From Ramazzottius varieornatus (lineage: Eukaryota > Tardigrada > Eutardigrada > Parachela > Ramazzottiidae): a stretch of 64,000 nucleotides of DNA. The notes under the pieces were generated by a model, which was not told where the DNA came from, made no database searches, and saw only the letters and a program-made list of their open reading frames with translations. Within the stretch, counting starts at the first letter, position 1; each line of letters begins with the position of its first letter. The position numbers and the translations under genes are program-made. The DNA lies in NCBI GenBank assembly GCA_001949185.1, contig BDGG01000004.1, positions 290,793-354,792 of the forward strand, written 5' to 3'. Below are positions 34,401-46,980 of the stretch, piece by piece.

Positions 34401-37400
34401 CAGATGGCCATGAGAAGGTTGGTTGACCAGTGAACAGTTTACTCGTTGGTAAGGTGGCGCCACGATCACCAGATGCTCTTCGCTGAGAAGGGCGCTTTGA
34501 CCTTCGCCGACCACGAACGGTTTCCCCACCGACGTCAGCGGATTCTCAGGAACCAGCAAAATCTGGATCTCCAAGTGGTCGATGATCTTATCGTTCATCA
34601 CCCATTCCGAAGTCGGTGAATCGATCCGGAAGGACACTTCATCGTCGAAGAGGGCGTTCTGTGCTGCTTCGATTTCTGTATCGGTCTCTGCTTTGTAGAA
34701 TACGTTTCCGTCTTGGATGTCTTTCCAGGTGAAGGAGAAAGTGTGGTTATGGTAAAGGAAGATAGAACCGGACTGCGGCGACTTCTCAACGTGGAAGATC
34801 AGATCTGGGGAAGGTGGACTTTGCGAATTTGTGGAGCCGATGAAGGTGTGCGCTGTGAGGTAGTATGGGGTGTTTCGTTTGACTTGAAGGACGAGGCCAA
34901 GTTTGGTCAAGCCGAGTTTTCGTGGAGGCTTCGTGGAAGGTTGAGGGATGATTCGGATGTGGAGTTTGGCTTCGACGGGTTCTTTGGAGGACTTTTCGGA
35001 CAGCGAGAAGGTCACGTGGTCTTCAAGGGAGGTTCTTTGGTTGGTCGTGTTGTTGTGACGATAGCTGACGTGGCCATTGGAAATTTGTGTTGCCGGGAAG
35101 TGGTCGTGTAGTGCAAGCGTCTGGTTTTGTAGCGACAAAGTGCCTCGCTGGGGAGTACGTTCGAGCCGGAGCGTGATGGCAGCCAAGGGTTGATCGGAAG
35201 GTGAGATGAGGAGGTAATCTTCGTTGATGATTGCTGTCTCTCCTTCTTTGACAATCACCGGTCGAGTCAGCACTGCGGGCGGCTGTTGACTGAAACGTCG
35301 AGACTTCGGGCGGATTTCTTGCAGGTTGCTGTGGGGAGCAAAATCGGAATGGGGATGGATGGAGATTTGGAGAACTTGCTCCTTCAGAACGTTGCCTGTG
35401 TCAGAAACGGACAATCATCTGGAAATGCTCAACCATAGAAAAACAACAAAGCAGATGCAAGCCATCGTGGAAAGGATTGCAAAAAAATTAAATCATGATT
35501 ACTATGATGGATATTCAGTGCGAATTTTTACAGCACAGGTCAGACGCTGAATTTTTGTTTCGTTTTGGTTGCTTTCTCCTCCATAGTTTTTTCGGGTTGA
35601 TAGATTATTAATTTTGGAAGTCAGAAGATGTTATACTTGTCCATCTTACCTAATTTGTCGCGGACGTCAAATACTATTTTATCTTTGGTGTCTTCGAGGA
35701 CGTTGTCGGCTTGGTAAGCGATATCGCCGTAAGCCAATGCCGATTGTGGGAATTGTTCTGGAATTTGTCGTTCGATCAGATTGACATCGTACGCGTCATC
35801 GGAGCCAGCTTGTGCTGCTGGCCAATTTCTCCCGCCGAACAGTGACGTCCAAATCAGGCGGCCAAATTGCGGTCCAGTGCGGACAATGAGGCTGAGATCC
35901 CTGTCACTGGTATGGTCATCGACAAAGTGAAGGATCCCGTTACCGATAATGGCCACTTGTGAAGCGTTCACATGCAGCCGCATCGACGCAGCCGATGATA
36001 AATGCGGAGGCAAAGTGTCCAACGGGATTACCGTAATGGTCAGCGTCTGCAAATGAGGCGACAAATTTGGCACTGGCGCATTGTTGTCTTCCAGCATGAA
36101 TTGGATTGTGTGCCATGTTGTCCTTCCATTTGAATGCGCATCGTCGTGCTGGTAAAATAAGCGACCGGCATTAATGTCGCTTTGCGTCCATTCTGTCACT
36201 ATTACCGCGTTTGACATGACTAATGTTTCGTCCGCCAAAAGAAATCGACCAAAAGTCAGGGATGACTTTACGACGAACCTACAATTAACAATAAGATCAT
36301 CACAGGGAAGCTGTCGTATAAGTACATCGCCCATATGGCCAAACTCGAGGAAATACCGTGCAAAACCCGTAGACAAGATGACATCGAATCGTATCGAATG
36401 GCAGTACTGCATTAAATCTTCATGTTTTTACCGTGTAAGGGAGCTTTCGGAATCGCGGTCTTTGGCTTTGAGTATTTTGCTGGTAATGTTGACGATTTGC
36501 TTGTTGGAGTGGACGAGGATGCCGGTGTTGGTTAGAAGTACGGGTGGCTGGTCATCGACTGGTCGGATAGTGATGGGCAGGAGAAAGTCCACTTGATGCT
36601 GTCCATCATCCATTTGCAGCACCATACCGTCAAGTAAACTATCCGATCCATCATGTTGATAGCGAAGTGCTCCTGTCTGCAGATCGCCAGGTACAAACTG
36701 CTTCACACTGTCACCTCTCAACAACAATCTCCCGTGTGCCAATCCGCTGACCACTCGAAGACCCACTTCATCCAAATTATCCTCATCACCTACCGCCAGA
36801 TTCTTCGTATCCCACAAAGTCGCCGCTTCGCCCTCGTACAGCGTCAGACCTATGTAATAAATCCAACCACCGTATCAACATTCTGTGAAAATAGGATAGA
36901 AAAATGTCCGACTTTTCCCAGTCTTGACGGATAAAACGAGCAATGGTACGACAATAGCCAACTGATAAATTCCCTACGCTCAGATAAACCAAGAACTGAA
37001 AAATGACGTTTTCGTGGTATGTTGACTTGGTGTTTTATTACAGAGCACTTTTTGAGAATAATAATACTTAGAATATCTTTTCGAAAGGATAATGAGACTG
37101 AGCATAGTACATACCGGTATTGATGACGACAAATGGGGCATAATAGCTGGTTGGGTGAATGACAACCATTAGCGGGACCGGTTGCGAAGTGAGCTCTTGC
37201 GGGTCGGCAATCTCCAGGACAATCTCCAATAAACGGTCAGTTTGAGTGTTTGCCACCGGTGGTCGGAAGGCAATCTTGCCGGTATCCACGTCCTTCTGGG
37301 TAAACGAGTCGATCGGGTGGATGGGATCATCAAGACGAATGAGGAAGCCGTCGCTAAGTTCTGGCGCTTGCGTCACCTGAATGCGCAACTGACCGCTGGA

Positions 37401-38318
37401 AGCTCCATCAACGTCCTTGGCTAACAAGACCTCCCGCGTAATACTCCGAATGACGAAATTACTGACATCCAGCAACAACGTAGCGCTGAAATCAATCTCG
37501 GGTGGCGCGTTCGCGTCAGCGTGCTCGATTTGCACCGGCATTTGAAAGTACTCTGATTGCCAGACGGAAACATTCTTCGCGTCTTCGAGATCACTCCCCA
37601 GAAAGTAGTTGATTTTGAAAAGTAAAAGATCAGAACTGGAGAAAACTTCAGCGGTCAATTCGTAGCGCAGCTCCCCATTGAAAAATTCCTGGCAGTTGAA
37701 TTTAGCATTGTTCGACAAGCCAACACCATTCTTTGTTATTTTGCCGTATAATGGAAAGAACTTATGCTCGACAACCTCGACAGTACAGAAATCTAAAGAA
37801 AAGTCTTCGTCATGCAACAGTATAACTTTACGGACAATGGGCAGCGATTTGCTCTCGGTGGATTTTTCACTGATTCGTAACGGCAAACCTTTCCGTACAA
37901 AAGTGTTTTCATTCCGATCGCCGATCTTCAGAATCAAGAACAGGGTGTAGTCGATGAAGTCCGTGGCTGTAAAGTATTCCAAGCGGAACTTGACGATATC
38001 TTCGCTGGGACTTTCGAAGCCCAGATGGGAATAGGTGACGTTGTTCGAGGTACATGGGAAAGTTCCAGAAGAAATTAAGCCAACTTTAGCGTAGATGGTC
38101 TCCTTATCCAAGACACGAATTTGACAGCGATCATTCCGGATGGTTTCATTGGAATTTGCCGAGACATTGACATGGCGAAGAATATCACTGAAATCCAGCT
38201 TGACAGATTTCCCGAAAGGAACATCGAGCGTCATAGTGAGATTCGAATAGTGAGGCAGGGTCGAAACGGGTAAGATATTCCATGTTAAAAACAACCACAA
38301 AATATTCCAAAAATCCAT
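28497..38318 (-). CDS. FRAS1/FREM2-like basement-membrane protein, 15 exons, about 2594 aa
   Basis: Exons 38318-37115, 36849-36432, 36278-35650, 35395-34308, 34023-32979, 32710-32081, 32019-31684, 31598-31008, 30872-30667, 30590-30519, 30454-30079, 29996-29632, 29481-29091, 29016-28897 and 28810-28497 total exactly 2595 codons. A signal peptide (MDFWNILWLFLTWNILPVS) precedes the family N-terminal domain (DVPFGKSVKLDF). About nine or ten CSPG (NG2) repeats follow, marked by FTQKDVDTGKIAF, WTQSDINAGRLFYQHDD and similar. Then come about four Calx-beta domains (VITKDGSAKAGQDF) and a C-terminal block diagnostic of FRAS1/FREM2 (KVLDSIYFSNGS, KPKFRGKYLLDS, QLWRFRS). These proteins link epithelium to the basement membrane. 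The ORF stops at TGA 28499-28497, where vertebrate homologs run on for several hundred residues to a membrane helix. Confidence 0.92.
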
Positions 38319-39583
38319 TTCGGATATGGGAGAATGGATAGTAGTTTTTTCTGACAATGGGAAACACTGAGCAAATAAACTCCGACAGTCTGACAAAGAC
38401 GTAGAGTCAATCAGGTCGACTGCATTATCACATTATGGTCAGTGCATGGATGGCAAAGAGAAGGAAGGAGTCATAAAGGCATGGATCAAGTGTTGCTTAT
38501 CAGAGCTTTCCCTTGGTCAAGAAAGAACTGAAGAAAGGGGCCTCAACACCTTCTAATTCATTTGTCCGTAAGAGAAAAGAGCTCGAGTAGTCAGGAGAGA
38601 AATGCCGTAGTTAAAGGAGGAGAACGGTTCAAAATACCGTATCCACCCATCGTTTGCCCACCGTCCAGTCTGCCTCTGACTTCTCATTCCTTTCCCTGTT
38701 AGGCAAATACTTCATGCATGGCAAATACTCCATGTATGTATAGGTTTCAGTTCAGAGGCAATAATATTTCATGTGGTATGAGGAAGGTACATAATGCGGA
38801 ACGCCCTCTGTTGTCAAGAGTTTTTGGGCGTATTTTGAGAAATGACAACTGCTTGCTACATTCGATAGTGATGGACTGTGGCGATGCCGAAAACGATATC
38901 TTGGCGCAGTTAAGAGAGCGATGAGAAACTGAAAGAGAGAAAAAAGGTATCGAAAGCATTTATAGCAGTGAAGTGGTAGTTTTTGAAGTTTACTGTTTGA
39001 TGGCGTTTCTTTCTAATCAAATATTTTGACACCAGCTTAAACATTCTTTTCTCACCGCGCAAGCGCGATACAGACAACGTACAAAAACTTTTGCAATAGA
39101 TATTCATGAAAAATTATGATATTTAGATGGTATACCGTACTTTAACCGGAACATAACCTCCAAACACATATCTCACGTTCAAGGATACAATAGATCGACC
39201 GATTTGGCTCCAGCGACATTGAAATTGGGTGCCGTAATTTGGCCATGGGCTTTATGACTTCATGCAGATAATTAGGGAGTTTCTCGATTTTGTGAAGATC
39301 ACCATTGTGAAGTTTTCTAACTTGTATAATGGTTGGATGTGCTGTGATGCTTGATCAGCATACTTCGTACCAGCTTGCTCAATGCATCAGGCCGACTGAC
39401 CGAAAACATCTTATTGTGGGCGAGTGAAAGAGTGATCTGAATACCTCGGCGTTATAGTCATAATCATCTTCACCCTACTAGCACAGACATAAACTTGGTA
39501 CTTCAAGTATGGAGAATTCACAGTATTTTCTTCTGTAGTGCGTGGCCTTGGATTTCCGTTGTCGTCCAAAACATCGCACTACA
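38319..39583. other. Intergenic between two divergent secreted-protein genes
   Basis: The FREM2-like gene and the astacin-like gene start on opposite strands from this 1.3-kb region, so both promoters must lie in it. A GA-rich stretch (38455-38640) and AT-rich parts were seen, with no gene or clear repeat. Confidence 0.4.
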
Positions 39584-42376
39584 ATGCTAAGAGATCTCTT
39601 CCCTGTACTGAGTCCGACAATTTCACTATTCTTTATCACTCTGGCGCAAGCACAGGAGCAGTATGGAGCGGGTCTGGACGCTATTTTCGAACCCGGAAGT
39701 CCCATCGAAGCCAGGACGTTGAATTCAGACAAAAGTTTCTCCAGATGGCCGAAACGAAGCAGGATACCGTATGTCATCAATCCTCGATACAGTAAGTGGT
39801 TTCCATATCCTCTTATAGTTGGGTGTTTAAATGTTATTGCTGCTTTTGTGAGGTCCGATCGAAAGTTCGCTCATTCGCGCCGCCATAAACCAAATTATGG
39901 CTGATCTCAACTACTGGGTAACGTTTGCGGCTGTAAAGCTGGACAGTGCCGAATTCAAGATCCACATCACACCGCTAAGGGCCGACAAGTGGGTTTTGTG
40001 CTTGGTTTTATTGTGCTCCGGTTGAAGTGCATTGGCGTTGTTCTTTCTAATCGGTGTTTCCTCTTTGCAGCAAAACATTCGAATCCATGTGTTATTCCTT
40101 CCCCGGAATGTTATCCAGCGCACCCCGGATGGCGGCCAGTGGGATGACCGAACAGCGGCTGGTCATTGCTCGTGGTCCGACTGGCTGCTTAGACGGCACG
40201 TTGCATTCCATCATGAAAAACTTGATTGTTGTCCTCGGAAAGCGCAACGAACACCAACGTGGCGATCGTGATAAATTTATCGAAATTTATCCCGGAAATA
40301 TCACCACGGGTACGGGTTGTATCTTTCTAACCTATTCGTCTAATTTCCAGACGTTCTACTACAGCTGGAACAATTGTTCAAAGCAGCAAATCGTTGTATC
40401 CTGTCTTTTCAGACGGACGCGCCAGTTATCGAAAATACTCTCCGTCCGAAGCCAGCTGGCAGCTCTTCCCTTACGACTATTGCAGCATCACTCATCAGCA
40501 GCAAAGCGACCACGCCTTACCGGGCACTGTAGCCTTCTCGGTACTCGAACCTCCATACTTCATTCCGAAGCTAAATCGCCTGAGCGAGTACGACTGCCGG
40601 CTGATACTGATCCTCTATGGCGGCGACCCTTCGGCATGCAGCAAACGTAAGGCAGTACTACGGTACCAAAACCTTCATAGACCAAAACCAAAACCCTCTT
40701 TCTGGTTTAGTGAACTGCTCGGCATTGGCCTTGCCCACAAAACCGGAACCAAAACCAGCCGCAATGCTCGTTTTGTCCACAACGGCATCTACCGCTGTGC
40801 CATCTACCACGACTACGGCGTTTTTAGAAGACGATGCAACGGTCTCCGGAATGGAAATACCCAATGCTGGTCCGGCTTTCGAACAGCCGTCCGTTATAGC
40901 ACAACCTACACCTCAAACTGCACTAGTCAGTTCGACCATCGGGTCATCGCCGAACCGTCAGAGTGCGAAGCTTCCCGGGACAGTGAACCCCACAGTAACT
41001 CACGGCAATGGCATAACGACAGTCTGTTACCATTTCCCGTCATTCAGCACAAGCGCCGGTGTCCCAGGTGGTAGTGAGGTAAATATCGCAGACTCTACTG
41101 GGAACCGTCTCGGACCGAACGCTGCCTCGTCTGTACCTTCGACTACCGAAGCGACCTCGGCGCCGTCTACAGCGAGGAAGTCAACTGCAGCGCCATCTAC
41201 GACGCGGAGGTCAACCGCTAAACTGACCACTACACCCACTACCACCACAACCGCAACCACGACCATCACTACCACGACAACAGAACCAACAACGACAGAA
41301 ACAACGAAAACTACCACGACAGAGATTGAGACTACACCAGAACCGACGACCGAAGTAACGGCGGAAGCAACACCGGAAACTCCCAGTTCCACTGTAGAGA
41401 CCATTGGACTTCGACAGCAGGCCATTTCGGTTGAGTGCGCGGGTGTAAACTTTTGTTCGACGAAAGTGGACCAAGTTAGCATGTACATGGACGGCGAAAC
41501 CTCCATCTTGTTTTCCGGTAACTGCTGATTCTCTCCTCGAATATCGTGGAAATTCTACACCCTAACGTGATTTTCCGCCACAGGGAACTGCACACAGCGC
41601 ATTGACAAAAAGTTTACCCTACTGGGTAGTCCGAAACCCATTCACGAAGCACTCCCCCACAAAAACATTTTCGCGCCTCTGAAAGCCGTTTGGACTGATT
41701 TACAAGATGGCAGATACCGTCTCCATGTCATAGACAGAGTAAGCCGAACTTAGTACTTCAAGCGTCGGTCAAGCTGAAGGTTTCTATGGTTGTTTGCAGA
41801 ATGGTATTCAAAGAGGTTGCTCAATGGACAACTGTGAACGCGAAGTCAACATGATGTCCATTGCTTTCCCAACTCGCTCTGTTTTCGCCGTCCAGGCTGG
41901 TCAAACCTCGATTTTTCGAATGTTCTCCGTCAATGGTAAGGTTTGTCTTAGCAGAAGATTACTGCTTTGCTGCTCAACTGTTCAGTACTTCCTCGTAGAG
42001 AAAGGAACTGGGGTGAGGGACCTTGCGAAGCCGACAGCTTCCATTCCCATCGATCACATTAACGGTAACCAAGCTTCTTCGCGACTCGCTAGAATATCCG
42101 GTGGCTGGATGTACTATGGTCAAGATGGGGAGGGAACTGTCAGCCTCATAGGTCTGGACAAGGATGGTACCCAGTACGTTGGTGACGTTGTGGTTGATCT
42201 CACGAGAGTACCGGCCTACTTCACAGTAAGTCGTTCGACAACATGCCTTAGACATACATTGTCACAGTCTCATGACGTCAGACTGGAGAACTCGTTCGAT
42301 ACTTTTGCTCGTCTTTCAGCTCAAATCAAATTCGGCTGCAGTCCCTCTGTCCAACTTGCTCCATCCTTGTGACTAA
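39584..42376 (+). CDS. Secreted astacin-like protein lacking zinc ligands, with Thr-rich stalk
   Basis: Nine exons (39584-39791, 39853-39988, 40071-40309, 40413-40646, 40681-41517, 41584-41738, 41800-41935, 41999-42225, 42320-42376) sum to 2229 nt, 742 aa. A signal peptide and a short pro-region lead to RIPYVINPRY, the usual start of an astacin domain, then SLIRAAINQIMADL. The active-site helix normally reads HExxHxxGxxH; here the same place reads KNLIVVLGKRN before EHQRGDRD, so all three histidines and the catalytic Glu are gone. The Met-turn PYDYCSITH also lacks its Met and the Tyr ligand. A Thr/Ser/Pro-rich stalk of about 250 residues, likely O-glycosylated, is followed by a C-terminal part with several cysteines. 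Every exon is in phase, which argues for a working non-enzymatic protein. An intron is only 34 bases. Confidence 0.82.
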
Positions 42377-45349
42377 TTACAGTGACTGTCGGATCTACAG
42401 CACGCGGTCACGAAACCACGTGAGCTCCTGGCTTACGTACACGGTTTGACAACTATTATTGTTATGGGCTGCTGGAAGTAGTTACAGAATAGCTTAGTAT
42501 AATCCCTGACTGAAATCTACAAAGAAAGCGAGATCTTTTTCTTCAACAATAAAAGCAGATTGAGGTTAGGGTTTCATTCAGACTCTCATTTTCCGGAACA
42601 CCGGTATGACTCGCGGTCGCATGATCGTGCATCATATTATGCTAAAAATTCATTTTGTTCGCGCAGTACGTACACGTACGTGACGATGCAGCTTCATAGG
42701 TCGTTGAGCAGGCAGTAAAGCCGGACCCGGGCTGTACTTCACGCGTACGATGACAAAGTCCGCGGACCCGGCGAATGTTTTCAGTATATCTTTCCAATCT
42801 GTTCGTTCTTCGGCCGGGTCTATCGCACGAACGTGACATCCACATTTAAGGGGAGGTTATCGTGTATTTTGGCCCTCTCGCCAAACACAATTAGATACGG
42901 GAGATTAGGAAAATGTTTTCCGTGCAAACACTGTTCCATATAATGAAGTAATGGTCATACTGCCGTGTATTAATGCGCGCAACGCAGGTAGACGCCATAC
43001 TGCGCTGCTGTGGATCCATGAACACGATTTTGGTTTTTCGGTGCTCTATCTCGACTCGTGCGCTTAGTCAGGAGTCACTCAGCACAAAAGTTATAGGTAG
43101 CGTCGTTACCTTAAAGACCTGCCTTAACAACGTTACCGTAACAACCTTACCGTAACAACCTTGCCGAAAAAGTGATAGTTTTTCAACTGGCGACCTGCAA
43201 TATTGATCGAGCAGTGTTGGGAATGACAGGATAAAACGAATTTGGAAGGCTGTTTCTCGATAACCGTAGTCAACCTCGGTTTCCAAAACTAACTCCTTAT
43301 GAATACAACTGTTTTGATTCGGAAAACAATTTTTGATGAATTTTTTCTTCATCTGACTATATTGAACGGAATTTCGACTGTGGCCGGGTTGCATGTTCAG
43401 CATGACGCTTCAAAGTTTGATTACTTTACGAGCCGGACAGAAAAATAAGGGCTTGACCAGTCAACTTCCACCCTGTGCCTGCGGTAAATCTTTACACTGC
43501 ATGGGTTCAGCCTTGGTCAATGGTCCATTGTCGAATGCTCCATCTGAGCCGCCTTTCCCTTGAACACACTTCTTGCGTTGAACAATTGGCTGCACGAGGA
43601 AGAACTAAATCGAAAGGAAAGTGTTCTAAAATATACTAGATGAAATTGTGCGTCGTGTAGCATTAGCAGAAAACTTCAACAGATTTTTGTTCAGGAGTAA
43701 GCCGACCTGAAGTCCAAAAATTTGACCGTTCAAAGCTTCCCTTGCTTTCGGAGTGGTCCATTCTTTCGCGCGTAAGTGTTTCGGGGGGATTCCGATCTCA
43801 ACGAAACTTTCCAGCAACGTTCTCAGGAGACATGCCTATGTGTGTATAAAATTTAGCAACAAAACCATAAGAAAAGAAGTTTTTGTGGTGCGTGAAAAAT
43901 GATTCAGTCAATTGGAACAACCTGTATACCGGCTTCACGGCCTTCATATGACTTGCCGATAGGGTGACGTGAGGTACATGTGCTTAGCCGGTGAGTCACC
44001 GCTGACTGACGGCAACGTTCACGGCGGAACTCAACAGAGCGTTCGCCATAAGCTCACTAAGCTAACGGTTTTGTGGAGCTGTGCGGTCTCCAGTCAGCCT
44101 TCTTACCCGATGCGCTGCGCATTACAGTGCACACACCGCGTTCTTCTCATAGGGCGCGCGCTAAGCCCGCTCCCATTTCACAAAGCGTTCGGAAGTGCTC
44201 GCGGACTACCTTTTCGTATAGCTATCAATATGATTTGGCCACTGACCTGTATCGAGTCGAGCGAAAGAGCGTGCCGACTGACAAGTCAGCTCCCACATGA
44301 CTTGCATCCTCGGTCACTAGAGAGGTTGATACGGAACTCAAGCAGCGCAAGAAATCCGAGTAGCGTAAGACTTTGGCCCCACCCATTCCTTACTCTAATC
44401 AGCTGAGGTTGAGACCCGCTACGCGATTCAGCCGATTAGCGTACCTTCTCCCGAAGGTTTTGCAGAACCTTCACCAATTTTCGCAATTAATGAGTTTTTG
44501 GTAAGATGCGATGTCAAATCACACGAAGTTTCCTGTTTTGATACAGCAACGAAAAAGGTGATTCCCAGTTCCGACTGCTTAAAGCTCAAGTGAATCTTGA
44601 TACGAAAAGCAGCAGTTGAAGGCAAAATAAAATCAAGTAAGGGGCAAAAGCCACAGTTGAAGTTGCAGTCTCATCGAATTTTGAAAAGCCACAGTTACAC
44701 CCACAGTTACACCGACAGTCAAACTGAGATTTTCGTTGTTTTCTAGGTTGACAAAGTCACAGTCAAGCGTGCGGTCGTTGCTACAGTTTGACGAATATTT
44801 AATAACCGACGCTAAACCCTGAAAGATGCAGTTAGAGGAACAGTTGGCACCTCGGTGGGACGTCTTGAAAGCAAATCTGAGGTTTTGAAAAACTTTTGGG
44901 AAGAAATACCCACGAAAAAGCTTAGTTGGACCGTTAGTCGGATTTCTTACGCACTCGAGTAACAGCTCATATGCCTTACTCGGGAACTAAGCACCGAGCA
45001 CATTAGTGGGTTCAGTCGGTTCGGCTCCGCCCACGTGCTCCCTTTCAATTGGCTCATCCCTACGATAATCCGACTTTTTGCTCTGCTCGAGCGCCGTATC
45101 AGCCTCTGGACTCTGCTCGAAAGATGACAGAGAGGCTGGTTCCGGGATGACCCAACCAACTGAATAAATTTATATCTCGAAAACTGTAAAGCTCAAGTCA
45201 ATTATGGTGGCCAACATACAGACACATATGGACACATTGAACTATATCCCTAGACGGTTTTTGTTGGGGTTGGGAATGATCTCGCCTGAAGAAACTCGAC
45301 TGATAACGTCTCTGAACCGTCATGGGACAGCCGGAAGATCTACCACCTA
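42377..45349. other. Gene-poor stretch, nothing coding recognised
   Basis: Open frames here (for example 43969-44406 plus and 43068-43403 minus) have poor composition and no domain. The stretch holds a short tandem repeat, several CACAGTTACACC-type runs around 44660-44780, and local inverted motifs such as TTCTCCCGAAGG. Confidence 0.4.
43126..43167 (+). repeat. 14-bp tandem repeat, three units
   Basis: Three successive copies of AACAACSTTRCCGW run head to tail. The units differ at two or three positions. Confidence 0.8.
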
Positions 45350-46723
45350 ATGAGTAATCTCGTGGCCTTGATTCCAAACATGCTGGTAAATGTACTGTTC
45401 TTCAAATCCCCGGCAACCAGAACGTCGTTCAACATTTTCCTGGTTAACCTCTGCATTTCGAACTTGATATTCTGCTACATCTTGTACGTCGTGAATGCAG
45501 TCGTTTTCCGCTACCTGATTTACTTAGGCGGCGCCTCACGGAGCAACTGCCCATTGTTTGTGGGCTGTGACGTGGCCAAACTCACACCGGCACTCTCCTG
45601 TGACCGGCAAGTCCTTCCGATCCGCAATCATTTGCGTGGTAATGCGAATATATTACTGTGCTACTGTACGTCAACTGTGGGATCAATCCCGGCATCGTTA
45701 TAGACGCGTTCCGTACACGAAGATCGCCATTCATGGAGGCACGTCACTACGCCAGAATAGCAAACATTCCATCTTACCCTCTTATCAGTACACGCACGAC
45801 CAGAAATTATGGACCAGTAAAAATTATGGGCCAGGTCTTTTCGCTGCGGTGGTATGGAAGAACGCATGTACGCGACTGATTCGAACTGATACACTTGTAG
45901 ACTCTTTTGTACGTTCGAATTTCTGAGTTTTCATCTTGTGTGTACACTTGTTGTTTTCGGCTTTCTTATGGTAATAACCATGTGTATTGTATACCCTTTT
46001 ATCATGTACAGCGTGGTAAAGAAAGCTCCGTCCCAAGCCGTGCAGGTCAACACCTCGATTCCCGGTAGGAACCGGCCATTCAAGCCCCACGTTGCCTGCG
46101 CCAACTGAAAACCCTCTCATACATACGCGGATCCAGTTTACTTCCTGCGGACAACATACTGTACGAGGTAAACGACATAATTCTGCCGCACCTATTTTTG
46201 GGACGTAATTCTGACGACGTGAAATGTCTGAGCATTATCGTCAACGCTTGATTCATTTTTCATCGTACGCCTGTTGATACAGATTTAGGCTTTTTAACAT
46301 TAGACCGTCCCCTCTTCCTCCCAACAGCAGTTTTTTCGACCCGAAACTTCATCTCATCCTAAAACCTATCCAGTGCTCTGGGAGATAAATTTCTCTACCT
46401 CGGTAACGGAAACCCGAGCGAGGTGGTACAGTGAACTTAGAAGTAACCCGTCATAATTACGTCTCAAAAACGGGTACGGCAGAATTATGTCGTTTACCTA
46501 GTACTGCGAAGTTGCGCAGGTTTTCTGACCCTATCCCTGCTGATCGTCATTATAGTGGTTTCGTTGCTACCTGTCCGGATTTTCAACACGCTGGCTGCGT
46601 TTGGCGTATACGTCCATATACTTCATTGCTGACACGCTGCACTCTTTGAGCCCCATTTTCGGTCCGCTCTCTTGCTTGCTGAGCGTCAGTAGCTTTCGCG
46701 GTGCCGTCAGACGTGCTGTTTGA
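45350..46723 (+). pseudogene. Relic of a seven-helix receptor, split by a transposon
   Basis: Fragments in different frames match the receptor at 60482-61579 in order. Helix 1-2 region: TRTSFNIFLVNLCISNL (about 45350-45540). Helix 3-4: LWAVTWPNSHRHSPVTGKSF then SAIICVVM (about 45558-45660). Then NCGINPGIVIDAFR, and helix 5 with its basic loop YPFIMYSVVKKAPSQ (to 46107). After an inserted element come helix 6 (FLTLSLLIVIIVVSLLPVRI, 46520-46580) and, one frame over, helix 7 (SLSPIFGPLSCLLSV) with a stop at 46721-46723. At least three frame changes and a deletion around the first extracellular loop make it non-functional. Confidence 0.8.
46164..46501. mobile_element. TA-flanked MITE, copy 1 (338 bp)
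   Basis: Terminal inverted repeats CGAGGTAAACGACATAATTC and, at the right, GAATTATGTCGTTTACCTAG pair almost perfectly, and the element is flanked by TA on both sides. TA duplication and CGAGG ends suggest the Tc1/mariner group. It shares most of its interior with the copy at 59099-59445 (CGTACGCCTGTTGATAC, GAGCTCTGGGAGATAA-like). It has no ORF. Confidence 0.8.
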
Positions 46724-46980
46724 ATCTAACTGCGGTATCTAAAACAGATATTGAAATGATTCTCGTTTCCGCAACGTGAAGGAAAGAAGCGAAGAAAGCA
46801 CGGTCCTCCCAAGCCGGACCCGGCCTCTTGTTTCAGCGTACGAATTGGTATGGCCCCTGTTTGGAAGAGCCTTCGATCCATTATACTGATCATATAACTT
46901 TTGGGATCAGTCCTGGTTTGCTACAGAGCATTTTGGGTACATTTTGGCTCCAGTAAAGGTTCATATGTGTGGTTCATGTA

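Noticed and set aside
41027-41506. Val-rich minus frame opposite the Thr-rich stalk
   Set aside because: Reverse reading of repetitive Thr codons gives Val/Gly/Ser runs; the plus strand is supported by splice phase on both sides.
43969-44406. 145-codon plus frame in a gene-poor stretch
   Set aside because: Composition is rich in Cys, Arg and Ser as in random frames, with no hydrophobic pattern or domain.
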